In this document: piece after piece, positions 7,962 through 17,224 of the stretch
Layout of the letters: the number at the start of each line of letters is the position of its first letter
How positions within the stretch are numbered: the first letter of the stretch is position 1
Source of the DNA: Clostridiales bacterium
GTDB taxonomy: Bacteria; Bacillota; Clostridia; Saccharofermentanales; Saccharofermentanaceae
Assembly: GCA_017617995.1 (NCBI GenBank)
Contig: JAFZVE010000038.1
Coordinates: 62,001 to 126,000 of the forward strand
Reading direction: 5' to 3'
Length of the DNA: 64,000 nucleotides
Notes under the pieces: generated by a model
What the model saw: only the letters and a program-made list of their open reading frames with translations
Databases searched by the model: none
Told to the model about the DNA's origin: nothing
Made by a program: the position numbers and the translations under genes

Positions 7962-8804
7962 GTGAAGAAGATATTGGCATATTTGTTCATGATATGCGGA
8001 ACCGTAGCGTTTTTCTTCGACGGGATCCTGCCTTCCTGCGTGATCTTCGCACTTTCGATCATCGGCTACATATCCATGCCCTTCTTCGCTCAGGCCCTTG
8101 TGGAAGGCTTTTTCCTCACACGGAGCACGAATAAGTATTTCATGCGTCTGGCCTTCTGTGCCTATCTTACTCAGGCCGTGTATCTGCTCTCGTTTATTCT
8201 CTGGGAAAAATCCCCGAGGCCCGAACGTTTCAACATCGTATTTACCTGGCTTATCGCCCTGATCCTGCTTTATGGCGTGGAACTTCTTGTCTCGCTTCCG
8301 AGAGACCGGATCGCCTCTCTTAATCTTCTTCAGCCCAACCAGTCCACACACTCCACGCGTTTTGATGTAATCGTACCCGGTGAAGAAGCCAACAATCTTC
8401 CGAAAGGCATGACGATCCCGAAATGGCCGCGTGCCTCGCTTCACGGCCTGGCGATCGTGCTTTTCGCGCTGTGTATGACACTGATCACGTTTTTGCCGCT
8501 GACGATGTCCCTGATGTCCGTCATGTGTACGCTGATCTTCTATTTTCTTCACCGCTGGAAAATCGACAACCGCGTGCTTGTTGCGACAGTCTTCTATAGT
8601 GCTTTTGCCGCATGCTACACATACATTCATTTCCGTATGTCCGGTACGATCTCCTGGCAGGCTTTCTCTCTGATCGGTTTTCTTCTTTGCCTCCTTCTTC
8701 CCAACAAGAAAAGAAAGCGACCGAAGATGCTCTATCGGTCGCTCTATCTACTGTATCCGCTTGTAGCCGGCATCTGTGCGCTTGTCGCTTCGCTGGTCAG
8801 TTAA
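7962..8804 (+). CDS. TraX-like multi-pass membrane protein
   Basis: A 280-residue integral membrane protein with about eight or nine hydrophobic segments. The N-terminal half matches the TraX family pattern: IIGYISMPFFAQALVEGFFLT then NKYFMRLAFCAYL, corresponding to the family's GR.AFPiFa..lveG..hT...kYllRl. TraX acetylates F pilin in E. coli; chromosomal Clostridial homologues are of unknown role and probably acylate an envelope component. A hydrophilic loop (residues ~118-150) splits the protein. The start is GTG 7962 with a poor GGGG site, so the start is uncertain. The stop codon overlaps that of the convergent gene within one TTAA. Confidence 0.7.
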   Translation: MKKILAYLFMICGTVAFFFDGILPSCVIFALSIIGYISMPFFAQALVEGFFLTRSTNKYFMRLAFCAYLTQAVYLLSFILWEKSPRPERFNIVFTWLIALILLYGVELLVSLPRDRIASLNLLQPNQSTHSTRFDVIVPGEEANNLPKGMTIPKWPRASLHGLAIVLFALCMTLITFLPLTMSLMSVMCTLIFYFLHRWKIDNRVLVATVFYSAFAACYTYIHFRMSGTISWQAFSLIGFLLCLLLPNKKRKRPKMLYRSLYLLYPLVAGICALVASLVS

Positions 8805-9889
8805 TCTTTCATGGACTTCTTCGCGCCTTCGTATTCATCTTCCGGAACGAACAGGCAGTAATCGTAATGGTTCGCGTTTACGATGTCGAGGGCATGCTCC
8901 TTCTCTTTCTTATCCGTTACGAAGAATCCGAAATACGGAGTATCCACTTCTTTCTGCATGATGTTCTCTCCATCGACGATCTGCTCTTCGTTGTGAAGGA
9001 CTAAAACGACAAGATTATCCATCTCATAGAGTTCCTCGCGGTCCGCGAGATCCTCGACTTCTTTTCTCGTCACACCATAGTCACTGAGCTCGTCCTCGAG
9101 GAAGTCCATCGCCTCTTCGCCGACATAGAGCTCATAGGTTCCGGAATAGTAGTAGTCATCAAGCTCGTCGAACTGACGGTAATACTTGAAAGACTTCGAG
9201 GATTTAAATACCAGATACGATCCTTCCTCGAGCTCGATCCAGTTATTCTCCTTGATGTATTCTTCGATCTTTTCCGGAGTATCGAGTTTCTTACCCAGAC
9301 TGAAATTGGTGTGCACTTTGAAACGTCCTGTTGCGATGAACACGATAAAGGCCGCAAGCAACAGGGCCGAGATGATAAGACCGGCAATAGCCAGACCTTT
9401 GCCTTTCTCACTCTTCTTACATGCAAAAATCAGGCCCAGCAGCGACAGAATAAGGCTGACGATCGCCGTAAGTCCGCAACAGAAGATCGAAACCAGTGAG
9501 ATAATAAAACCAAGTATACAAAGGACATTGGTCACTTTTTTCGGTGCGGCGGTTCCCGGAGCCACATAGGCAGCCTGGATCGGGGTGTTCATCCCTCCGG
9601 CAGAATAGCCGGGGTTCTGCTGAGGAATCGCGGACTGTCCCGGAATATAAGACGGAGTCTGCGTGGGAACCGATGTCGGAATATAGTTGGGCGTTGCCGA
9701 GGAAGCCGGCGGAGTGGTCGGAACCGAAGCCGGTACGGCAGAAGGCTGTGTCGGAGCCACTGGAACCTGTGCCGGAGCAACAGGCGTCGGTTCAGGCTGT
9801 GACGGAGCCGCATTATCCAGCGGCGCGGCACACCAGATACAGAAACGGGTGCTGTCGAGGTTCTCATTTCCACATAAAGGACACTTCAT
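8801..9889 (-). CDS. Zinc-ribbon, Pro-rich, DUF4190-like membrane protein
   Basis: A 362-residue protein of unknown function. An N-terminal zinc ribbon (CPLC...CIWC, residues 3-19) is followed by a Pro/Thr/Ala/Gln-rich disordered stretch (~24-115). Two closely spaced membrane helices come next (ILGFIISLVSIFCCGLTAIV and LAIAGLIISALLLAAFIVF), the layout of DUF4190-type proteins. The C-terminal ~170 residues form an acidic soluble domain with FKSSKSFKYYRQF and repeated Asp/Tyr. The ribosome site GAGGAG precedes ATG 9889. It is monocistronic and divergent from leuS. It shares its architecture (zinc ribbon then membrane helices) with the protein at 1918-2526. Confidence 0.6.
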   Translation of the reverse strand: MKCPLCGNENLDSTRFCIWCAAPLDNAAPSQPEPTPVAPAQVPVAPTQPSAVPASVPTTPPASSATPNYIPTSVPTQTPSYIPGQSAIPQQNPGYSAGGMNTPIQAAYVAPGTAAPKKVTNVLCILGFIISLVSIFCCGLTAIVSLILSLLGLIFACKKSEKGKGLAIAGLIISALLLAAFIVFIATGRFKVHTNFSLGKKLDTPEKIEEYIKENNWIELEEGSYLVFKSSKSFKYYRQFDELDDYYYSGTYELYVGEEAMDFLEDELSDYGVTRKEVEDLADREELYEMDNLVVLVLHNEEQIVDGENIMQKEVDTPYFGFFVTDKKEKEHALDIVNANHYDYCLFVPEDEYEGAKKSMKD

Positions 9890-9944
9890 AAATCATTCTC
9901 CTCATCTTTCTGAAGTTTCAATAATCAGTTTCTTTTCTTGATAC

Positions 9945-9973
9945 ATACTAATCTATTTTCCGGATGTCGGCAA
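9945..9973 (-). promoter_or_regulatory. Probable promoter of the zinc-ribbon/DUF4190-like gene
   Basis: Reverse strand TTGCCG (9968-9973), 17-bp spacer, TAGTAT (9945-9950). The -35 box lies within a 10-bp tandem direct repeat (CGGCAAGAAT twice, 9968-9987), which could double as a regulator site. Confidence 0.4.
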
Positions 9974-10023
9974 GAATCGGCAAGAATAGGTAATATAATA
10001 TGGTTCTATGTTTGGGATAAATC

Positions 10024-10032
10024 TGCTATAAT
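10024..10032 (+). promoter_or_regulatory. Extended -10 promoter of leuS
   Basis: TGCTATAAT at 10024-10032 is an extended -10 element with a perfect TATAAT; no good -35 is seen. The leader to the ATG is only ~32 nt, so there is no room for a T-box. Confidence 0.6.
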
Positions 10033-10071
10033 GTACGTTCGTAAGTTTCTATATAAAGCGAGGTATATCCG

Positions 10072-12546
10072 ATGGCTTATTCAACCGATATCGATCGTAA
10101 ATGGCAAAAGAAATGGGAAGAGACCCATTTATACAAGTTTGATCCGAACGGCAAGGGCGAGAAACTCTATGTTCTGGAGATGTTCTCCTACCCGTCTGCC
10201 GCAAATCTTCACCTCGGTCACTGGTATAACTACTCCCTGACCGACTCCTGGTCCCGCATGAAGCGGATGCAGGGCTTTAATGTTTTCCATCCGATGGGAT
10301 TTGACTCTTTCGGTCTCCCGGCGGAAAACTACGCAATCAAGACAGGTATCCACCCGAAGGACAGTACTCTTCACAATATCGAGATCATGGAGCAGCAGCT
10401 CAAGAACATGGGCGCTACCTATGACTGGGACTATGAGATTGCGACATGCAAGCCGGAGTACTACAAGTGGAACCAGTGGATCTTCTTAAGACTCCTCGAG
10501 AAGGGGCTGGCTTACAGAAAGAACGCACCGGTCAACTGGTGCCCGCAGTGTAATACGGTTCTTGCCAACGAGCAGGTCATCGACGGTGCCTGTGAGCGCT
10601 GCCACACCGAAGTCGAGCATAAGAACATGACACAGTGGTTCTTTAAGATCACCGCTTATGCGCAGGAACTTCTCGACTGCCTGCCGCAGCTCGACTGGCC
10701 GGAAAAGACCAAGAAGATCCAGACCAACTGGATCGGTCGTTCCGAAGGTACGCAGATCTCCTTCCTCTGTGAGAAGAACGGCGAGCGCCTGAAGGACGAA
10801 GACGGCTCTGATCTCAAGCTCTCCGTATTCACCACTCGTGCGGATACTCTGATGGGTGTTTCCTATGTAGTCGTTGCTCCGGAATCTCCACTGTGCACAC
10901 TGCTCACCACAGACGAATGCAGAGAGAAGGTTGAAGAGTATCAGGCTTTCACGAAGAAGGCTTCCGATATCGACAGAATGTCCACCACACGTGAAAAGAC
11001 CGGTGTCTTTACAGGATCCTACGCGATCCACCCGATCACCGGAAAGAAAGTTCCGATCTGGGCTTCCGATTATGTCATCGCTACTTACGGTACCGGTGTG
11101 GTTATGGCCGTTCCGGCACACGACGAGAGAGACTATGAATTCGCCAAGAAGTTCGACCTCCCGATCCAGAGAGTTATTGCTTCCAGCGCCGATGCGGAGG
11201 ATGAACTTCCGTTCATTGAAAAAGGCATCCTCGTCAACAGCGGTGAATTTGACGGTCTCAACTTCAAGACCGCGATCGATGCGATCATCGAAAAACTCCA
11301 GCCGCAGGGCATGGCAGAAAGAAAGATCAACTACCGTCTCCGTGACTGGCTGATCTCCCGTCAGCGCTACTGGGGCACACCGATCCCGGTCGTACACTGT
11401 GAGAAGTGCGGCGTCGTTCCGGTACCGGACGATCAGCTCCCGGTTCTTCTCCCCTACGACGTGGAATTCCGTCCGGATGGAGAGTCCCCGCTGGCTAAGT
11501 GCGCCGAGTTCATGAACACCACCTGTCCGAAGTGCGGTGCTCCGGCGAAGCGTGATCCGGATACCATGGATACATTCGTTGACTCCTCCTGGTATCAGCT
11601 CCGTTACCCGGATAACAAGAACGACAAAGAGCCTTTCAACAGAGAGCTCATCAACAAGATGTGCCCGGTCGATAAGTACGTCGGTGGTCCGGAACATGCC
11701 GCGATGCACCTTCTGTACACACGTTTCTTCTGTAAGGCACTCCGTGATATGGGTTACCTCGATTTCGACGAGCCGTTCACCTCTCTTGTTCACCAGGGAA
11801 TCATCCTCGGACCGGACGGAAACAGAATGAGTAAGTCCAGAGGTAACACAGTAGCACCGGATCCGTACATCCAGAAATATGGTTCGGACGTATTCAGAAC
11901 CTACCTCGCATTCGGTTTTGCTTACACGGACGGTGGTCCATGGAGCGAAAGCGGACTGCAGGCGATCGTGAAGTTCACCGGCCGTATCGACCGTCTCGTT
12001 GAAGATGTGAAGGGCATCGCGAAGGGACAGGCTCTGCCGACCGACCTCAGTGAAGAAGATAAGGCTCTCCTTTACAGCCTGAACTACACCATCAAGGCCG
12101 TCACGACAGATACCGAGAGATTCCAGTTCAATACTTCCATCGCCCGTCTCATGGAACTTCTGAATGCGATCGGTAAGTACCAGGGTGCCGCGAATAAGAA
12201 CGACGCTCTCCTGAGATCTACCGTCGAGACTTTCCTCCTTCTGTATGCTCCGTATGCTCCGCACTTCACAGAGGAACTCTGGGAGAGAATGGGCAACGAG
12301 TACAGTATCTTCAACCAGGCATGGCCGGTATGCGACGAGAGCAAGCTCGTGAAGGATACGATCGAGATCGCCGTTCAGATCAACGGCCAGGTCAAGTTCA
12401 AGGTCAACATCGCGCCGGATGCCACACAGGAAGATGTCGAGAAGATCGTCAAGGAAGACAGTCACCTCGAGACGGCTCTCGCCGGAAGATCGATCGTCAA
12501 GTTCATCTATGTTAAGGGAAGACTGGCCAACATCGTAGCCAAGTAA
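10072..12546 (+). CDS. leuS: Leucyl-tRNA synthetase
   Basis: An 824-residue class I synthetase that charges tRNA-Leu. The N-terminal HIGH-type motif is NLHLGHWYN (residue ~46) after YPSA. A zinc-binding insertion carries CPQC...CERC. The CP1 editing domain includes the TTRADT and [15 protein letters not shown] signatures, so proofreading of non-cognate amino acids should be intact. The KMSKS loop reads RMSKSRGN near residue 585. The C-terminal anticodon-binding and LeuRS-specific domains follow. GAGGT precedes ATG 10072. The length is normal for bacterial LeuRS, and the gene ends in a strong terminator. Confidence 0.97.
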   Translation: MAYSTDIDRKWQKKWEETHLYKFDPNGKGEKLYVLEMFSYPSAANLHLGHWYNYSLTDSWSRMKRMQGFNVFHPMGFDSFGLPAENYAIKTGIHPKDSTLHNIEIMEQQLKNMGATYDWDYEIATCKPEYYKWNQWIFLRLLEKGLAYRKNAPVNWCPQCNTVLANEQVIDGACERCHTEVEHKNMTQWFFKITAYAQELLDCLPQLDWPEKTKKIQTNWIGRSEGTQISFLCEKNGERLKDEDGSDLKLSVFTTRADTLMGVSYVVVAPESPLCTLLTTDECREKVEEYQAFTKKASDIDRMSTTREKTGVFTGSYAIHPITGKKVPIWASDYVIATYGTGVVMAVPAHDERDYEFAKKFDLPIQRVIASSADAEDELPFIEKGILVNSGEFDGLNFKTAIDAIIEKLQPQGMAERKINYRLRDWLISRQRYWGTPIPVVHCEKCGVVPVPDDQLPVLLPYDVEFRPDGESPLAKCAEFMNTTCPKCGAPAKRDPDTMDTFVDSSWYQLRYPDNKNDKEPFNRELINKMCPVDKYVGGPEHAAMHLLYTRFFCKALRDMGYLDFDEPFTSLVHQGIILGPDGNRMSKSRGNTVAPDPYIQKYGSDVFRTYLAFGFAYTDGGPWSESGLQAIVKFTGRIDRLVEDVKGIAKGQALPTDLSEEDKALLYSLNYTIKAVTTDTERFQFNTSIARLMELLNAIGKYQGAANKNDALLRSTVETFLLLYAPYAPHFTEELWERMGNEYSIFNQAWPVCDESKLVKDTIEIAVQINGQVKFKVNIAPDATQEDVEKIVKEDSHLETALAGRSIVKFIYVKGRLANIVAK

Positions 12547-12592
12547 GTCGTGCATAGAAGTACGAATCCGGAAGCAGAACAGGTCAAATCAG

Positions 12593-12631
12593 AAGAGCTG
12601 ACATCCGAACGGATGTCAGCTCTTTTTCTTT
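12593..12631 (+). terminator. Strong intrinsic terminator of leuS
   Basis: AAGAGCTGACATCCG (12593-12607) pairs perfectly with CGGATGTCAGCTCTT (12610-12624), 15 bp with a minimal loop, followed by TTTCTTT. Confidence 0.9.
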
Positions 12632-12712
12632 ACTTCTTCACAAAACGATAAATTGGTCAGAGAATACTCATCGTCGTTACGCTCTCGAATAAGGATGCCC
12701 CATCGGGATGGT

Positions 12713-15238
12713 TTACTCGCCGCGCTTCGTCCGCTCCTGTTTTTCTTCTTTGGACGCCCTGAACTTCGCGCCGGAGAAATACTTCTGCTCGAAGTCTTCA
12801 TGGGACAGCGGCTTGGCAAAGTAGAAACCCTGGAAGATATCCACTCCCAGAGAACGGATGCGGGAGGCCTTCTGCGCCGTTTCGATACCCTCGACACACA
12901 CGGTCATGCCAATCGTTCGGGTAAGGAGCACGATAGCGGAGATAAACGACATATTGAATCGGTCGTCCTGATCGACGAAGGCGCGGTCGATCTTGATCTC
13001 GTCTACCGGGAATTCACGCAGATAGTTAAAGGAAGAATAACCGGTTCCGAAGTCATCGAGCGCGATGCGGATGCCGTTTGATCTTAACTTGATCATGTTC
13101 TGGCGGCAGATCGCGAGGTTCTTCATCAAGGTCGTCTCCGTGATCTCCAGGAGGATATTCTTCGGCTGGATCCCGTACTCTCCGAGAAGGCGGATAACGT
13201 AGTCCGCGAAGTCGATTCTCGCCATATCTTCTGCCGTAACATTGATATGCACATAGAAATCGTCTGAAACGCCCGAATCGATCCAGGTCTTGCACTGCTG
13301 CATCGCCGTTCTCAAGATCCAGTCGCCCACGACATTCATCTGACCTGTGGCATAGACGGCCGCGATGACCTTCTCCGGATTGATCAATGCACCCTGCGGA
13401 GATCTCCAGCGCAGAAGCGCTTCACATCCGACCAGACGCTCGGAGCGGGCATCGACCAACGGCTGGAAGTAAAGGAGGAAATTCTTATTTCCTTCACGGA
13501 TAGACTTGGAAATCTGGAACTCGAAATCGAGTCTCTCCTTCAGTTCGACCTTATACTGCGGTGTATAGATTGCATAGGTAAGACGCGGATCCTGCTTGAC
13601 CTTGTGGAGTGTGATCTCTGCATTGACCAGAAGTTCCTCCGCGACGTTTCCGCAAGACGGGAACAGCGCCGCACTCATGGAGAAGGATACATAGAACGAG
13701 CTTCTGTCGATGATCATTGGCTCATTCATTTCTTCCTTGATGGCCTTCATGTGGTTTTCGACCTGGACACGCGTCGCACTTGGCCATAGGATACAGAATG
13801 TATCGAGATTCAGCTGATACACTTCCCCGCCCTTCGGCCGGCTCTCACGAAGTTTCTTGGTCACGGCAACGAGAAGTTTATTACCTGTATCTCTGCCGTA
13901 GCGGTCATTGAAAACATGGAAATCCTTGATGTCGATGATCACGATGGCCGCCGACAGGACATCCCGGCTGTGGATCAGTGCGTCGAGATCCGAGACGAGG
14001 CGGTCACGGACCATAAGTCCGGTCAGGGCATTTCGGGAAGAGTTCTTCTCTACATTTTCGCGGACCTCATTCATGGAGGTCAGGTCGAAGATCGTTCCGA
14101 TGATGACGAGTGCCTGTTTACTGCTGTCATAGATCTTCTTGCCGCGGCTGGCGAGCCAGCGGATCTGGTCATCGTTCCCCCATACGCGGAACTCGATCGA
14201 GAAAGAATCTTTCTCTTCATCAACGAGGTAGGTAAACGTCTCCTTGAAGCGGCGACGGTCATCCTCGATCACCTCTTCCGCCATGCGGTTGATGATGTCG
14301 CCGGAATATTTCAACTGCATATCCGGGAACGTATTCAGGATATTGGGCGAGAACTCCAGTATACCGCGCTTCATATCGGCGGTAAAAGTAATGGCCTCCG
14401 ATCCGTCGATGATCAGGCGTTGCAGCGAGCTCATCTTCGTCTTGTCGGTTACGTCGACGAAGATACCGATCTTATAGTGCTTCTGGTCCGGAGACACGAA
14501 ATCAAAGACGCCGCAGGAATGTACCCACACCTCTCCCTTGACCGGCGAAAGGATACGGAAATCCAGGGAACTTCGGCCCTTCATTTCCTTTTCTCCCTGC
14601 ATGGCGGCAAGGAACACGGAATTATCTTCCGGATTAACAAGATTGCCGACTTCCTTCGAAGCATGCTTGAGTTCATGGGTGGGAAGATCGATCAGTTCGG
14701 CAAGAGAGGTATTGAAACGGCAGTAGTCCTCCTCACTTTCGTAGCAGAATACATAGCCGTCCACGGAGTCGCTCAGAAGTTTCTCGTATACGATCTCTCC
14801 GAAACTGCTGGTATAGTCCTCTATCATTCCGAATATGAGATGATGGTTCTCCTTCTTTACCGCCTGCATATTGACGCGAAGGTGATAAAGATGGCCGGAA
14901 TTGGAATAGATATTATGCTCGAAGGAGACCACTTTGTGGTTCGCCGCGATCAGATCGTAAAATGCTTCCTCGTAGCGCACAGTCAGTGCTCTCTGTTCTT
15001 CAGGATCGGCAAATCGGATATAGTCATCAAGAAGCATATCCTCAGATGCGACGGGGCCCAGGACATCCGTCATACCTTTGGAAAAGAAAAAACGCTTCTC
15101 TTTAGGAAAAACAACAAATGTACAAAGAGCCACATTCTCCAGCAGGCTGTCGACCTGTGCCAGAAGCTGTGGATCCAAGCTGATCGACGAATCATATAAA
15201 GCCGATACAAAACCGGAATCGTCGGCCACCATATCCAT
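12713..15238 (-). CDS. PAS-(degenerate GGDEF)-EAL cyclic-di-GMP phosphodiesterase
   Basis: An 841-residue soluble signalling protein with no membrane segment. Residues 1-400 are PAS-like sensor repeats (segments ending GMIEDYTSS, GIFVDVTDKTKM and GTIFDLTSMNEV). A GGDEF-fold domain follows (~405-560), but its active-site loop reads LNLDTF instead of GGDEF, so diguanylate cyclase activity is not expected. The C-terminal EAL domain (~580-820) keeps EALLRW, HINVTAED, LLEITET, LDDFGTGYSS, KIDRAFV and VEGIET, i.e. the metal and catalytic positions, so it should hydrolyse c-di-GMP. ATG 15238 follows GGGGGA. It lies 26 nt after rsmI and is probably read through from it. Confidence 0.9.
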   Translation of the reverse strand: MDMVADDSGFVSALYDSSISLDPQLLAQVDSLLENVALCTFVVFPKEKRFFFSKGMTDVLGPVASEDMLLDDYIRFADPEEQRALTVRYEEAFYDLIAANHKVVSFEHNIYSNSGHLYHLRVNMQAVKKENHHLIFGMIEDYTSSFGEIVYEKLLSDSVDGYVFCYESEEDYCRFNTSLAELIDLPTHELKHASKEVGNLVNPEDNSVFLAAMQGEKEMKGRSSLDFRILSPVKGEVWVHSCGVFDFVSPDQKHYKIGIFVDVTDKTKMSSLQRLIIDGSEAITFTADMKRGILEFSPNILNTFPDMQLKYSGDIINRMAEEVIEDDRRRFKETFTYLVDEEKDSFSIEFRVWGNDDQIRWLASRGKKIYDSSKQALVIIGTIFDLTSMNEVRENVEKNSSRNALTGLMVRDRLVSDLDALIHSRDVLSAAIVIIDIKDFHVFNDRYGRDTGNKLLVAVTKKLRESRPKGGEVYQLNLDTFCILWPSATRVQVENHMKAIKEEMNEPMIIDRSSFYVSFSMSAALFPSCGNVAEELLVNAEITLHKVKQDPRLTYAIYTPQYKVELKERLDFEFQISKSIREGNKNFLLYFQPLVDARSERLVGCEALLRWRSPQGALINPEKVIAAVYATGQMNVVGDWILRTAMQQCKTWIDSGVSDDFYVHINVTAEDMARIDFADYVIRLLGEYGIQPKNILLEITETTLMKNLAICRQNMIKLRSNGIRIALDDFGTGYSSFNYLREFPVDEIKIDRAFVDQDDRFNMSFISAIVLLTRTIGMTVCVEGIETAQKASRIRSLGVDIFQGFYFAKPLSHEDFEQKYFSGAKFRASKEEKQERTKRGE

Positions 15239-15264
15239 TTATCCCCCATGCAATGAATTACTCT

Positions 15265-16095
15265 TTATTTTATCATCTCGAGTACTTCGGCGTATAGTGC
15301 CTTTTTGCTTTCTCCCCACTCCAAAGCTAAAGTTTTTGCAATTTCTTTGGTTGACATACCGGCACTTTCTAAATTTTTAATGCGATTTGCCCGTTCTTCG
15401 GGAGTTAGAACGGCTTTCGCCGTCTCCTGAGACGCCCCTTCGAGCACGAGTACGAATTCTCCCTTAGGAGGCGTGGTCTCAAAATGTGCGATCAGATCTT
15501 CTACAGTTCCTCGTATGACTTCTTCGTATTTCTTCGTCAATTCCCGGCAGGCGGCGATGCGTCTGTCCGTGAGTCCTTCTGCTGAAAGATCCGAAAGCGT
15601 ACGAAGGAGGCGGTGCGGAGCCTCGTAGAGGATCGTAGTAGCGGGCATCGCAGCCACACACTTGAGCCGCGCTTTCCGCTCCTTCGTCTCCACCGGGAGG
15701 AATCCTTCGAAGTAATAGTGATGTGTATCAAGTCCCGAGAGGACCAGTGCGCTTATGCCAGCCACCGGACCGGGTACGACCGTGACCGGAATACTCTCTT
15801 CGATGCAACGCCGGACCAGATCTTCACCCGGATCAGAGATACTCGGCATGCCCGCATCGGAGACCAGCGCCACTTCGGCGCCTTCCTTAAGCCGTCCGAT
15901 AATCTTCGCACCTGCCGCGGCCTTGTTATGCTCGTGATAGCTCATGAGCTTCGCCGAGATATCGAAGTGCGAGAGCAGAAGTCCCGTCCTTCTGGTATCT
16001 TCACAAGCTACCAGATCCACTGATTTCAGGATCTCTACCGCACGTGGCGACAGATCTCCCATATTTCCGATTGGTGTTCCGACCAGATACAACAT
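15265..16095 (-). CDS. rsmI: 16S rRNA (cytidine-1402 2'-O) methyltransferase
   Basis: A 276-residue SAM-dependent methyltransferase of the tetrapyrrole-methylase fold that 2'-O-methylates C1402 in the decoding centre. Signature segments are YLVGTPIGNMGDLSPRA at the N-terminus, ACEDTRRT, SYHEHN, LVSDAGMPSISDPG, VPGPVA and the C-terminal KGEFVLVLEG. The length is typical. It follows trmN6 on the same strand with a 45-nt gap that holds a CGGCCG/CGGCCG hairpin, mirroring the yabB-yabC order of Bacillus. AAGGAAG precedes the ATG. Confidence 0.95.
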   Translation of the reverse strand: MLYLVGTPIGNMGDLSPRAVEILKSVDLVACEDTRRTGLLLSHFDISAKLMSYHEHNKAAAGAKIIGRLKEGAEVALVSDAGMPSISDPGEDLVRRCIEESIPVTVVPGPVAGISALVLSGLDTHHYYFEGFLPVETKERKARLKCVAAMPATTILYEAPHRLLRTLSDLSAEGLTDRRIAACRELTKKYEEVIRGTVEDLIAHFETTPPKGEFVLVLEGASQETAKAVLTPEERANRIKNLESAGMSTKEIAKTLALEWGESKKALYAEVLEMIK

Positions 16096-16140
16096 AGTTT
16101 CCGCTTCCTTATTTCTTCTTGCGGCCGAAGAGCGGCCGTA

Positions 16141-16911
16141 TCACTCATAGATTTTCTTCCACTGCTCTGTATAGCCGCCTTCGGAATCCCGAAGGATCAA
16201 CGGCGGTGTGATCACGGTTCCGGGTACCTTCCCGCCTTTTCTGGCCGAAAGGAGAAACAGCGTCGCTTCCCGGTCCGCATATGGATGTACGAAGGTGATC
16301 CGCTTCGGGATGAGATGATTCTTAAGACAGGCTTCCATCACACCCGTCAAGGTCTCGGCCCGGTCAACGAGAAAGAGGTCCCCGCAGCTGGTCAGCATCT
16401 TTCTGGCGCAATTAAGGAATTCCTCCACGCCGCCATGCATCGAGAATCTGGCTTCGAGAAGGGCTCTTCCGTGGATCGATTCCGAGGTGACCGGTCCTTG
16501 CTCCGGACTACGGAACGGCGGATTCATAAAGACCGCATCGTATTGGTTCGCGGGAAGATCTTCCGTCGGAAGATCCCGCACATCCGAAAGAAATGATCCT
16601 ACCCGATCCGAAAGGCCGTTAAGAACGACATTCCGCTCGAAGATCGCCCGGGATTCACTTTGCCGTTCCACCCCGTCGATCCGGATATCTTTTCTTCGCG
16701 CCGCAAGAAGAACCGATGCGGCGCCGCAATTCGTCCCGAGTTCGAGAACACGAAGCGGACGCGATGGACGCACACGGAGATTGCTCGCGACAAACCACGA
16801 CAGAAGCACCGTATCTTCACCGAACCGGAATCCTTCCCGGCTCTGGATCAGTCGGAAACCTTCTCTTCCGAGTTCCTCGATCGTTTCTTTTTCCGAATCA
16901 AAAACTTCCAA
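16141..16911 (-). CDS. trmN6: tRNA1(Val) (adenine-N6) methyltransferase family protein
   Basis: A 256-residue Rossmann methyltransferase of the YabB/TrmN6 (YfiC) family. The SAM-binding motif is VLELGTNCGAASVLLA, and the N6-adenine catalytic tetrapeptide is NPPF (FMNPPFRSPEQG), followed by a distinctive ARFSMHGGVEEFL segment. E. coli TrmN6 methylates A37 of tRNA1(Val); the exact target in Clostridia is not established. It sits in the conserved holB-ricT-(yabA)-yabB-rsmI neighbourhood; the GIY-YIG gene found between yabB and rsmI in Bacillus is absent here. Confidence 0.88.
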   Translation of the reverse strand: MEVFDSEKETIEELGREGFRLIQSREGFRFGEDTVLLSWFVASNLRVRPSRPLRVLELGTNCGAASVLLAARRKDIRIDGVERQSESRAIFERNVVLNGLSDRVGSFLSDVRDLPTEDLPANQYDAVFMNPPFRSPEQGPVTSESIHGRALLEARFSMHGGVEEFLNCARKMLTSCGDLFLVDRAETLTGVMEACLKNHLIPKRITFVHPYADREATLFLLSARKGGKVPGTVITPPLILRDSEGGYTEQWKKIYE

Positions 16912-16925
16912 ATCTCACCTTACGT

Positions 16926-16965
16926 AAAAAGAGATCTGTGTCCCGTAACCGGGTCGCAGATCTCT
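16926..16965 (-). terminator. Intrinsic terminator of the ferredoxin gene
   Basis: On the reverse strand AGAGATCTG (16957-16965) pairs with CAGATCTCT (16930-16938). An inner CCCG/CGGG stem is present, and TTTTT (16926-16930) follows. It lies about 25 nt after the ferredoxin stop. Confidence 0.8.
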
Positions 16966-16989
16966 TGATTTCTCTTAACGATTATGTTA

Positions 16990-17160
16990 TCAGCCCTGAG
17001 AAATAGCGCCAGCCGGGCAGGCTGCTTCGCAGGAGCCGCACTCCAGACAAAGATCCGGATTGATCTCGTACTTGCCATCACCCTGAGAAATTGCACCTAC
17101 CGGGCACTCGCCTTCGCAGGAACCGCAAGAGAGGCACTGATCACCAATTACATATGCCAT
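16990..17160 (-). CDS. 2[4Fe-4S] ferredoxin
   Basis: A 56-residue clostridial-type ferredoxin, a low-potential soluble electron carrier. It has two CxxCxxCxxxCP motifs: CLSCGSCEGECP (residues 9-20) and CLECGSCEAACP (38-49), each followed by GAISQG, with obvious internal two-fold symmetry. AGGAGG lies 8-9 nt before ATG 17160. Its size and cysteine spacing match the classic clostridial proteins of 55-56 residues. It sits between ricT and trmN6 but carries its own SigA promoter and terminator, so it looks like an independent transcript. It could supply electrons to the radical-SAM enzyme in the window; that is inference. Confidence 0.95.
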   Translation of the reverse strand: MAYVIGDQCLSCGSCEGECPVGAISQGDGKYEINPDLCLECGSCEAACPAGAISQG

Positions 17161-17192
17161 AGAATTATCCTCCTTTTTGAATTCTTGATTTC

Positions 17193-17221
17193 ATTAAACA
17201 CTATTTTTCTGTCTTTGTAAA
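17193..17221 (-). promoter_or_regulatory. SigA-type promoter of the ferredoxin gene
   Basis: Reverse strand TTTACA (17216-17221), exactly 17-bp spacer, TTTAAT (17193-17198), located in the 64-nt gap after ricT. Confidence 0.55.
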
Positions 17222-17224
17222 TAA

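Noticed and set aside
7962..8804. TraX-like gene as evidence for a conjugative element
   Set aside because: No relaxase, type IV secretion or integrase genes are nearby; chromosomal TraX-family genes are common in Clostridia.
9890..10071. T-box or other riboswitch ahead of leuS (and ahead of valS)
   Set aside because: The leuS leader after the extended -10 is only ~32 nt, and the valS operon leader from the mapped promoter is short; no T-box core was seen.
10486..12555. 690-codon open frame antisense to leuS
   Set aside because: A long open frame caused by codon bias; it contains no recognisable motifs, while leuS carries every class I synthetase signature.
16096..16140. CGGCCG hairpin between trmN6 and rsmI as a terminator
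   Set aside because: It is not followed by a T-run on either strand, and rsmI lies just downstream in the conserved order.
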